From Caprimulgus europaeus (Eukaryota; Chordata; Aves; Caprimulgiformes; Caprimulgidae), in assembly GCA_907165065.1 (NCBI GenBank), contig OU015529.1:11972554-12036553 (forward strand): a stretch of DNA of 64,000 nucleotides. The letters are read 5' to 3'. A model generated the notes under the pieces. It was not told where the DNA came from. It searched no databases and saw only the letters and a program-made list of their open reading frames with translations. The first letter of the stretch is position 1, and the number at the start of each line of letters is the position of its first letter. Shown piece by piece: positions 1 through 9,892 of this stretch. Made by a program: the position numbers and the translations under genes.

Positions 1-3000
1 GTGCCCAGCTGTAAATGGTGGGGCGATGAGGAGGGCACGGCTGTCCCCCGGCCCACTGCAACTGCAAGCTGGGACAGCCACACACGGACAGCAGCTGCTG
101 CCACACCCCGGCAGCCTGCAGGCCAGAACTCCACACTCTGCCATCACGCCAGGGGTGAGATGGACCTCACCTAGAAGGCAGGAAGGACCTGCAGCCACTT
201 CAGCCCCCTCCTTGCAAACACCAGGGCTTTCCACGAGTGCAAGTGCCGGGACTGTGGCAAGAATAAAGCAAAGAGAGGCTACAAAAGAAAAAAGCTGCAG
301 ACACAGGGTGGGAGCTTTCCACATCTCACCCGGGGAGATGCGACTAAAGACAAGGTGCCAGGCTCTGGGAAGTCACACCCGGAGTGACTGATCCAGTGGT
401 TCTGACAGGATCCAGAGGTGCAAGACCCATTTTTTAATGGGAACACAGCCCTTTAAGATCATAGACAAAAGATGTCACAGAGGGCAAGCTCACCATCTAC
501 CATTTTGTATATTTGAAGCAGCACATAAGCAAGTGACCATTTTAATAAATACTACACCTCCACCTTGCAGTCCCATCTCTATTCTCAGCATCTTACATCA
601 TGGTTTTCATACAGGCACAAACTCTCATGATCACTTCTGTGACTCTTAATTTTGCCAGCTGCTTTAACATTTGCTGGAATGGAGCTTAAAAATGGTTAGC
701 ATTTAACTGTATGATACCAGTCTCTACAATATTGGGTCTACTTATAAAGGGAACAATCAGAGAACAATCACAATCAGAATATCCAGAGTAAAAATCTGAA
801 TCTCAAACTCATACTGACTTAGAAACCCTCCAAGGATTGTTTCATAGTTCTAACTGCAGTTATGTTTCATGGGTCTGAACCTTTAGGCTGTGACTGGTTA
901 CATTTGCAAGCATTTCTCCATCAGAATGGGAGCTGGAAAAGTAACTTTAAAGAACAACAAAAAAGCTGAGATTCTCAGTTAACGGCTTGTGCCTGGTAGC
1001 AAGAGCTTTAAGCAGAGCACAAAGTACCAGGAGACTCATGATCAAGTTGCAAGAGTTGGCAGCACTCACTTGAGAAAGCCTGATTGAAAAGTGGATTCAG
1101 GGGTAGCTAACTTTTCTTTAAACATATTTTGCTGATTCACCATTTCTGAGGTTTCCTCAGAAAACTGCAGGCTTGCAGCTGATGGAGGTAAAAATAATAC
1201 CACTATTCAGTTCTTATGCAGCCCTTCTCATCTCCGAATCTCAAAGGGTTGATTTGGTTTGCTTCTCTTAAGATGGGATAGCTGAGGAATAAAGGAAGCT
1301 GGGACACCTTTGGGGACACACCTCCCTTCACACTGCACTGTGGAAAAGCAAGCCCCAGCCCTCGCTCAGGCAGGACAGCCTCTGTTCACATACCTGTGCT
1401 GAGCCAGACCACAGCAGGTTGGCTTTTGTCTGGGGGAGAACTCAGGGACGGAAGTATTCTCCCTCTCCCCACCTCTTTTTTCTACATTGGAAGCTCCTCA
1501 TAGAGCAGATTGTTAAAAGCAAGTTTCAAATTTGAGCAGTCTCAGGGACTACTTAGATGACCTTACTCGCAAGGAAAAGGACACAAGTCTACACACTACT
1601 CCACAACAGCGGGACTCATGCAAGAGCATTTTTGGGCTCTAACTGTGCTTCTTCTAACCTGCTTCCAAAACCAGGGAGCCATTTGCCTCTCAGGATTAGC
1701 TATATGGAACACTAAAAAAAACCAAAACAACAAAAACAACCCACGACCTCCCCAAAAAACCCATGATGAAGCCCCAAAACCACTGCAAGCCAGGTTCTTG
1801 TCAGCATCCACTGCCACCAGCTTTTCTGGTGGCATATTTCTGGCATATTTGGAGATATGTGGTGCCACTCTAGGGACTAAATAGGGAAAACCACAGCTGG
1901 AAAATGAAGGGATAGTTTAGGAGCATATTGAAGGGTCAGCCTCCTGAAGCTGAAGTTCAAGATACAAAGTAAGAGAGTATAGAGGAGGGGGACACTGATA
2001 CACACAGGGAATTAAATCAGCACTGGTATGAAGTAACAGCAGAATCAGTTCTGCATGAAATGATGTAGGATCAGCTCTTCCATTTACACATCAGCCCAGC
2101 TTCCAAGTCTTTGTTTCTGAAGTAAACAATATACAATTAGAAAAAAAAAAATTATATGTGAAACAAAGATGGATTTGAGAATAAACTGTGGGACATCTCC
2201 CAAAGCAGGAGCCCTGAAGAGGCAGGCAAGCCAACCACAGAGCCACAGCAGATCTGCAAAATCTTTTGGTTGCTCGTGTGGGCCCATCAGCCTGCAAAAT
2301 GCCAGAGTGGCATGTGCTAGAAGCAGAAAGTGAATGGTATGAAGAGGCCCGATGCTATTCAAATACTGACCAAAAAACACCCCAAAGTCACATTTAAAAT
2401 GTGGTTGAGCAATCCACAGGCAACGCTAGGGAGGGGCTAAGGGAAGAGTATTTTAGGGGAGAATGAGATCATTTAATTTAGCGGCTCCGAATGATCTGTA
2501 AGTACAGTTTTCTGATTATAAGTGCTTGCTGCTTGGCATCCCTTCTGGCAGCTGTGATTCACTTTCATTGTGTGTTCTGCTGCTTCGCCCTTTAGAAAGG
2601 GGCTTTTTACATTTTATTAAATGGCACTTCGGCAGTCCTCCATTTCCAGCCTTAATAATGGATTTGTTAATCTCCCTGATAGCCTTTCCCTCCTCCTTAG
2701 CAACAATTTAAATATCCAAGAAGAAATCTGCAGTGCAGAAATCAATTAATATATTTACATCTGAAACGCTGCTGTACTATTTTAATCATGTAGAACAGAT
2801 GTGGTCTGGTTTTTACCAACATCACCATCGCTTGCATTAAACTACCATCTTCCATCACGGAAATCTTCTCAGAGATTTCCAGAAAGTAGTGTTTTGAGCT
2901 TCTCAAACTGCAATGACTTTAGCTCTTTCTTTCCATTCTGCAGGAAGAGAAACTGAGGTGTAAGCAGCATAATCGCTTGCATGAAGACACACCCTAAGCT

Positions 3001-6000
3001 AGAGGTGGAACAGGAACACAGCTCACGCATCAAGATGCCCAACCCTCTGCTTTGAACACAAGGCTTAGAAATAACACAATGCTCTGCAACGTGGAAGTTA
3101 TTTTCAATAAGGGCAACCCCTCTGGCTGACTTGCCTAGTTTTCCATTCCTTCTTTGGCTTTTTCTAAAATCCTCCTATCCCCGACTCTTTGCAACCTCTG
3201 GGAGGAACATAAAGATGGCAACAGTTCTAAGAGCTTCCTCTGGCCACCTTCACACAAACCATGCAAATTCTGTATATGGCTTTCAAGGCCTGGAAAACCA
3301 ACACTCCTGCAACCAAGGCATGAACCATTCTCTGCTGCTCTCAAAGTAGTGAAAGATTCACTGATTCCCCACATTTCTGGGGACAGCAGATCCATAAACC
3401 TCGTGTTTTTCTGGCCAGAGGAACAACATGTCTGGCATTCCTACATATCCCACCTATCAGCACACGCTGTAACAACCAGGTCTCTATTCTTGTACTCATG
3501 ACAGTAACAGCTCAGCATTGGAGGACTTGTAGCAACCGGCTGGAGAACATCCCAAGTCCCACCTACTCAACACCCTTCCAATGCTTGCAATATCTTCCGT
3601 AGGGGACCTACACCACCTATGGGACCTGGCCTCATTTCTCATTCGGGAGCCTCATTCTTTCGCAAGGCATCAGATAATCCCTTTCAGCACTCCCACTGGT
3701 GCCTGGAACCCATCCACTGATGAGGACAGACATTTCTCAGAGCCAAACCACCTGGATATCCAAGAGCTTGAACAGAAATAAAGCTCATGCTGTATACCTC
3801 ACTCTGACTCAAAGACCAAGCTCTGCCAGTCAATAAGGTAAAATCCACAGGTCTACCGGCATTTCGGGCTACTTGCTCCTTTCCTCTGGGAGACATGCTG
3901 CTCTGTGTACAGACCTGTGCTGGGCCCCAGTTTATTCTGAGTCAGTGACTTCCTCTGTGACTTTGGCTAAGTCACTTGACTGACCCAGCTGCAAAATTAA
4001 GTAAGAGGACCTCCCATAAAAAAAAAAAAAATACACCATATACAGGACAGGGTCCCTCAGCTAAAAAAGAAGAAGGTGGGATTCTTCAGCCAACAGCTGA
4101 AGGTTCTTCTCTGCCAGTCCTCAGGATGCTCTGGTGACCAGAGATATGATCAGTTCTCAGCAGCACTTCTGGCACAGTCCCACAATTTTACCTCTGCCCT
4201 ATCATTTCTCCTGCTGTGGCTTCCTTCTGAATTTTATGCTGAGGTACAAACAGCATGAGTCAAAATAACCCAACCTGGAAGTGGCTAACATATGAATCAC
4301 TGTGGCCAGGTCATGAACCTGGAGGAATTAAAGGGGTTTATTGTGAGCTGGATGAAAAATATATAAATAAAGGATCCCTGTACTGCTCCATACATCACAT
4401 CACCGTAAGATCCAAGACCATCTACACTGACCTTGAGCCATGTGTTCAACTCTCATTGCTTCAACAGGAGCTCTGTGCACAGACTGAAGGCAGTCTTGTC
4501 TCCTTCTGCCCTCTGCTAACTATAGGTTTCTGATACATCTTTACTTTGATTTCTCAAAAAAAGACCCCAAACAGCACATAAACAATGGAAGGAGTCACAT
4601 GATGAAGAGACAGTTGACTCACCTTCAAGGTTCAGTTTTCCTCTCCTTCAGAGAGGGTTATTCAGGAGCAAAGGAGAAATCTAAGGTCACCCATTTGTTA
4701 CTCCTGGTCAGAAGGTCAATAAACATAGCCAGCATTTCAAAGTGAGATAGCAAAGAAGACCTAGCTATCTCCTGGGAGGGGTCAAAGTCCACTATCTCAT
4801 GTGTGCCCACCTCTACTAGACTTGTGAATAAGGACACCACTGTTACAGGGGCTTGCACGTCTGCATGCTTTTAGGAGAGGATATGGCAACACACCTCTGT
4901 ATGTGCAGTGAGATCAGTATATATTACATACCATGTATATTACAGATAAGTCATCATATCCAAAGAATTCATCACGTGTTTACGCAACTCCCTTCTGACA
5001 AAAGCCTGAGTCCACACACACAAAAGGGATGCTTGGCACATACTAAACCCCAGCTGAGTTTACTCCAGGTCTCTCTAATGTCTTCCAAACTCCGGCATTT
5101 CAGCTGCTACAGATTTCCAGCCACGCTTATTCATGAAGTGGCATTTGCAGAGGTTACAGATACACCAAGAGAGCTGCCCTCAGCATAACTTTCGTTTCTG
5201 GAAACAGATGCTATAATTTTTTTCATGTGACTTTTCTGTTCCTTAGATACTAAGCTCAAATTTCTAACAGGTCATTTGGAAACCTGTACATGTCAGTTAG
5301 CAAGGTGTGTTGGGATTGGGTTCTGTGGTCTCGCCATGAGAACTGCAGCAAGCAGGCAGGCTTATGTTATTCATTTCCAGAGGCTCAACTGGAAAAATAA
5401 TTCAGTTCTATTTCAGTAGCTAAAATACTCCAGTTTACCCAAGCAGTCTGACAACAGGACTCCAGCTTCCCCTATCACCATACTGTAATGCAGACAATTT
5501 TTATTCAATTTTTTTTTGAAAGATGAGTACAAGAGTGGTTTCACTGCTGGTGCTGGAAGGGCACTGCTGAAGCATAGCCCTCCCCTGCAACATGGCCCCT
5601 CTGCTATTATTCATGACCATGACAATGGGATGTAGGACCCATAAATGTAAAAAAACCATCTTCTTATTTCTCCCTGGGCACCAAGCAGGTAGGAAACTCC
5701 TGTCTTAACTGAAAGTCCTGCTCGAGACATGGAAGGCTCCACCACCCACCTTGTACCACTGACCTGCAGGCAGAGGTGGGAAACTGGTGTGTTTGGGAGG
5801 CTGAAAAGGGCCTTGTAGCTGCTCCCCTCCCACCTGAAGGTGTGACATGCGCACTCTGGGATACCCAGGAGTTTGGATAAACAAGAGACTGGTTGCCTCT
5901 GACATTCAGGGGGTGGCTCTCTACCAAACAGCATCCACTCCTGCTTGGGACAGTTTTAAAAAGCTGAATAACCTGGTACAGCCACCAAAGGCTTGGAAGA

Positions 6001-8918
6001 GTGAATGCAGACACTCAGTGTGGTTTATCAGAAACTGCACAAAACTACTAAGAAAACCACCTGAGCTCACCAGACATAATGGCCCTTCCTTAAATTCCTG
6101 CCTTTGGCTCCCGAATGCCTTCAGCTTCCACACAGCTGTGATGCTGATCCCAGCCAGCTCCCACCTGGGCCTTCACCCAGCCCCGTCCCTGTCATCTGTC
6201 CTGGCCAGAAGGAGACAAACATCTATCTGTAACCTCTGTATTTTTAAAGACTGTTTCCTTGGGGCAGGGCACTGTCATTCCCCTGTGTGTACAAGCACCC
6301 AGCACAACAGGGCTGTGACTCAGCCACCTGCCTGATGGGAGTAACCCCAAAATAGCTCGTTACAGCCCTGCGTAACACCGCGGTCAAATGACCTGGGCAT
6401 CCTGCAGGAAGCAGGTGAGCACCGACTCTGCCTACGACTTGAGTTTGGCCACAGTCTTCATCATCAAACTTTTTTGTATTGCTTTCCTCTGTTATTGCTA
6501 ATTGCCAGGTCGGAGACTGTAAGGAGGAGTGACCAGCCATGGCCAATGTCTCTGCCAGGCCACCAGCACAGGGTGCACTGAGCAATCACTCCTGTGCTGG
6601 CAGACGAGAGGGCACAGTATCCTCTTGGTGCCATAACCTGAGCTCCACATGCAGATCCCTTCCCAGTAAGACTATACATATACATTACACTATAACCCCC
6701 CTGGTTCTGCAGCTATTCCTTAGTTTAGATTAGGGCCCGTAATGCTCAGAGATTGTTTTCCAATCCCAGCAGTGCTTTTCTTTGTTTGGGAGCAACACGT
6801 AAAAGCTGCCTGGTTTACGACAGCCTCGTTCCAAACAGCGTGTTCAATAGTTGAGCCTTTGGTTAAATGGGACTTTTAAACCTAAAATGTCCTGATTGTA
6901 AATTAAAATATTGAAAGGTTTTGCAGAATTGGCTCATAAAAGTGAGGATTTTCAGCACTATGACCATGGTAATCGTTAGTGAAACCTTCAGTGAAAACAA
7001 GTGCTCAGGAATGGAGTTGTTTGGCTGCAAACATCTTCTTTCAAAATTTAGCAACAAAAATCCAGCATCCTCATTTTTTGCTCTTTTTCCAATTCCAAAC
7101 AAGGAACTGCACAAAATGATGCATTTTTAAACGGAGAAGATAGATACTATCCACCTCAATGGCAAGAAAAATTCTATTCCTTCCCAGAAAAAAACCCATG
7201 ATTTTGACAGTTCCCCTTGAAGACAAGAGCACTCTTAAAGAAAAAAGCAAAACACTTGATTTCCAAAGCAGCGGTGCTGCTGCTTTCCCATGCAAACCCG
7301 ATTTGTGCTGGTAACTCCTGTTATTTTCCTGCTCGCAGCCGCCAGCCGCGCTGCTGCTGCTGCTCAGCTCCTCAGACGCACAGCTTTGCAGATTCATTAC
7401 GAAACAACAATTAGCACATGAGGAAAAAACCCAAACACCCCAACATTAACGCAACTTTGGAAAACAGGAAAGCAGCCTGGATTTGATGTGGACGAGCAGA
7501 GACACCTGGGCTTTCGGCCCAGCACTACCACGGTTTAGCGGCACAGCAGGTTCTCCGCAGCGGGATCCCTTTCCCGGGAAGCCTGCGCGCAGGCAGCTGT
7601 CCCCGCAGAACAAGGGCACCCTATAGCATCGCCTGCGTGGGACCTATAGCTGCCATAGGGGATGAGCGGCAAGGAGAGGGTGATGGTGTGACGGAGGGGT
7701 GCGGTGACGGACTCGCCGATCCCTTTGTAAAGTTAAACCGAAAAGAAAATGCCGCACGCGCTCCGTGAGGAGGAGGAAAAAAGAGGAAAAAAGGAACGTG
7801 GGGAGGAAAGAGGACAAATACAAAAGAAAAAACGAACCAAATAAAAGGAATGGGAACTACAGGAAATCAAAATAAACACTAAAAGAAAGAACAACGGAGA
7901 AACCCCAGGAAAACAAGGGCGAAGCGCCGGCGGGGCAGCCAGCCCGGAGCTGCTGGTGGCGCTGGGATGTGACACCCGCGGGGACACCGCGGCACCCGGA
8001 GCCCCCGGCTGCCCCCCCCGCCCTCCCGCTCCGCTCCGCGCCCCGCTCGGCAACGCGTGACGTCACACGGGGACCCCGCCGCCGCGCATTGGCGGACAGG
8101 GACGCGCGGCCCCGCCCCCGAGAGCCCGCGGCCAATGAGCGCGGCGAGTTGCCTCCATGTGCGAACCATGTGGCTGCGGGGGCGGGGCGCCGGCGGGGCA
8201 GCGCCGCGGGTGTCCGCTCCGCGCGTGGGGCTCCGCGGGCGCGCATCGCGCGGGGGGCACGGCGGCCCCTTTGTTCCCAACGCGCTGGTTCCCCGCGGTG
8301 CCGCCGTTCCCCGCAGCCCGCGCCCCGCTCGGGAGGCCGCTCCGCAGGGGGAAGGCGCAGGCTGCGCGCACCCTCCGCACCCGCGGAGCAGGGGGCCGGT
8401 GGCGCGGCTGGCCCCCGCCCCGCACCGGCCGCTCGCCCTGCCCTGCCCTGCCCGCCGGCTACCTGGCGAGCGCTGCCGCTTGCCTACGTGACTCTGCCCA
8501 TGCCCCGGCAGGGGGAGCGGGGACGTGTCACCGCCTCCTCCCCCGCCGCTCCGGCTCCGCCACCCGTTCCAACTCCGCGCGGCGCCCGCCGCCCCCCCGG
8601 CCCCTCTCCGCGCACCCCTGCCCTCTCCGAAAGGCGGACATGCGTAACCTTCCCCCCACCCCCGCGCTGTCCCGCTCCGCTCTCCATCCCAAACTTTGCC
8701 CCCGGGCCCGGCTTCCTTGGTCGCGCAAGGGGGGTTCCCACGCGTGCCTCCGCCACGGGGGGTGCAGGCCAGCCCCGGCGCCCTTTGTCACTGTGCCCCC
8801 GGCCCCTGCAGCCGGCCAAAAGTTTCGGTTATTGGGGTTTTTTTCCCCTTCACCCCCACCCTCCCCGCTCCCCGCCGGTCACGCACACGCGCGGCCGCGG
8901 CCACCAGCCCACACTTAC
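1..8918 (-). other. MXI1: MXI1 intron 1 (5' part; continues off left edge)
   Basis: This stretch follows the MXI1-0 exon donor (GTAAGT, at 8918-8913 on the minus strand) and is read as intron 1. I searched it by eye for the next MXI1 exon (the residues after the SIN3-interaction helix) and for the alternative MXI1-1 first exon, and found neither. The open frames here match no family I know. An AT-rich block at about 2455-2800 looks like conserved noncoding sequence. A short GCT run sits at about 7350-7366. The right end, from about 7900, is part of the CpG island. Confidence 0.75.
8058..8188. promoter_or_regulatory. CRE, CCAAT and GC-box cluster in MXI1 intron 1
   Basis: A perfect palindromic cAMP-response element, TGACGTCA, lies at 8058-8065. 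It is followed by ATTGG (a reverse CCAAT box) at 8088-8092, a reverse GC box at about 8109-8117, a forward CCAAT box at 8132-8136 and GGGGGCGGGGC at 8178-8188. This spacing and mixture is typical of TATA-less, often bidirectional core promoters bound by CREB/ATF, NF-Y and SP factors. The cluster lies 0.7-0.9 kb inside the MXI1 intron. It may start a second MXI1 leader, an antisense RNA running to the right, or act as an enhancer. The sites are seen directly; promoter use is inferred. Confidence 0.6.
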
Positions 8919-9102
8919 TTTTATTCTCCTTCTCGATCCGCTCCAGGTAGCTGGCGGCCTCCAGCAGCACCTGCACGTTGTAGAGGAAGGTGTCCATGCC
9001 CGCCGCGGGGCTCGTATTGCAGATGTCCCCGAGGGGGCACCGGGCCCCACCGGACACCCCCGCGCCCCGTGGCTCCCTCCGCGGCCGGCCGCGCTTCCCC
9101 AT
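8919..9102 (-). CDS. MXI1: MXI1 first coding exon, MXI1-0 (SR-alpha) form, partial gene
   Basis: MXI1 is a basic helix-loop-helix zipper protein that pairs with MAX, binds E-boxes and recruits the SIN3-HDAC corepressor, opposing MYC. This exon encodes 61 residues plus one base. It starts MGKRGRPRR, an AT-hook-like basic motif, and continues through [11 protein letters not shown] to the SIN3-interaction helix at about residues 42-61 ([20 protein letters not shown]). The ATG at 9102 is the first in frame, with G at -3 and +4. The exon ends ...GAG AAT AAA A before GTAAGT, phase 1, matching the mammalian junction as I recall it. The linker between the basic start and the SIN3 helix is about 30 residues shorter than I recall for mammals. 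The bHLH-zipper exons lie off the left edge. Confidence 0.93.
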
Positions 9103-9350
9103 GCCCCGCCGCACCGCCCCCTCCCCGCGCGGCGCTGCGTGCGCGCCGGTCCGTCTGTCCGTCTGCCGGCGAGCCCGGCGGCTGCCGCGGTCCTAGCGCT
9201 GCCGCCGCCGCCCGCCCCGCTCTGTGCCGCCCCACGGGCCAACACCGCCGTCCCGCCCCCCCCGCGCTTCAGCGGGGCGGCCCGGCCCGGCCGCGCCTGC
9301 GGAGTGCGAGCGGCTGCGCGGCTCTCGGGGCGGGGGGGGGGAGCGGCCGG
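9103..9350 (-). promoter_or_regulatory. MXI1: Likely MXI1-0 5' UTR and core promoter
   Basis: This is the GC-rich sequence immediately upstream of the MXI1 ATG on the minus strand. It carries several GC boxes (for example about 9208-9216, 9271-9279 and 9326-9335) and no clear TATA box. A GTG codon lies in frame four codons upstream of the ATG, but the ATG at 9102 has the better context and matches the known protein start. The exact transcription start cannot be seen. Confidence 0.6.
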
Positions 9351-9785
9351 TGGGGCTGAGGCAGGCTTGTCCCGCGGCACGGGGGGACCGGCGGGTCGAC
9401 CCCCCAGCAGCCCCGGGATGTCTTGCACCGCCTCGGCGACAAATGACAGCCTGGAAACGGGGGACTGTGGCGTTGGTGGTGGCACCGTGCCCCGGGGGAT
9501 GGTGGCAGGACGCTGGCGATGCCGATGTGGCAGTGAGATCCCGCTGCACCCGCAGCCAGGACACAGAGGCACGGCCAGGCCCGCCGTGCCCTTTGTCACC
9601 CCGTGTCACCTCCCGTCGCAGCCCGAGCTCGTCCTTCCCTGCTGAGGCACCCAGGGTGATGGGTGGGCTGGAGACCTCTGCTACCCCCAGCCCTGGGGGT
9701 GATGGGGATCAGTGCTGCAGGCACAGCCCCTGTCTCCAACAGACCCTCTCGGCACAAAGCACCAGCCATTTAATGTCAAATTCAT

Positions 9786-9892
9786 GGAATCATAGAATGG
9801 TTCGTGTTGGAAGGGACCTTAAAGATCACCCAGTTCAAACCCCCTGCCATGAGCAGGGACACCTTCCACTAGACCAGGCTGCTCAAAGCCTC
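9786..9892 (-). mobile_element. CR1 retrotransposon 3' tail, about 107 bp
   Basis: The plus strand reads GAATCATAGAATGG followed by the standard CR1 tail (GGAAGGGACCTTAAAGATC, then CCTGCCATGAGCAGGGACAC). The element's 3' end is therefore at 9786 and its sense strand is minus. It is strongly 5'-truncated, keeping only about the last 107 bp. Such tails are abundant in birds and lack target-site duplications. Confidence 0.93.

Larger units (their letters stand above)
7900..9620. promoter_or_regulatory. MXI1: CpG island spanning the MXI1 first exon
   Basis: The sequence from about 7900 to 9620 is very rich in G, C and undepleted CpG, unlike the flanks. It covers the MXI1-0 exon, about 0.5 kb upstream of it and about 1 kb of intron 1. 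Many GC boxes (GGGCGG or CCGCCC) are visible and no TATA box stands out, as is usual for broad vertebrate CpG-island promoters. A long G run at about 9330-9341 could form a G-quadruplex. The several long open frames across the island on both strands are explained by the lack of stop codons in GC-rich DNA. Confidence 0.9.

Noticed and set aside
5847..6335. 162-residue plus-strand open frame in MXI1 intron 1
   Set aside because: No domain or family match by eye, and overlapping frames on the other strand are of similar length.
1..8918. Alternative MXI1-1 first exon or MXI1 exon 2
   Set aside because: I looked on the minus strand for the second SIN3-helix variant and for the next MXI1 exon and found neither; they are presumably further left.
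8157..9359. 400-residue plus-strand frame
   Set aside because: Same cause as the other CpG-island frames; no recognisable motif.
8850..9599. 249-residue minus-strand frame overlapping the MXI1 exon
   Set aside because: It is a different frame from the one encoding the SIN3-interaction helix, has low-complexity composition and runs past the MXI1 donor.
7969..9645. 558-residue plus-strand open frame across the CpG island
   Set aside because: It is rich in Ala, Pro, Arg and Gly with no domain, lies antisense to the MXI1 exon and CpG promoter, and several equally long frames overlap it. GC-rich DNA simply lacks stop codons.
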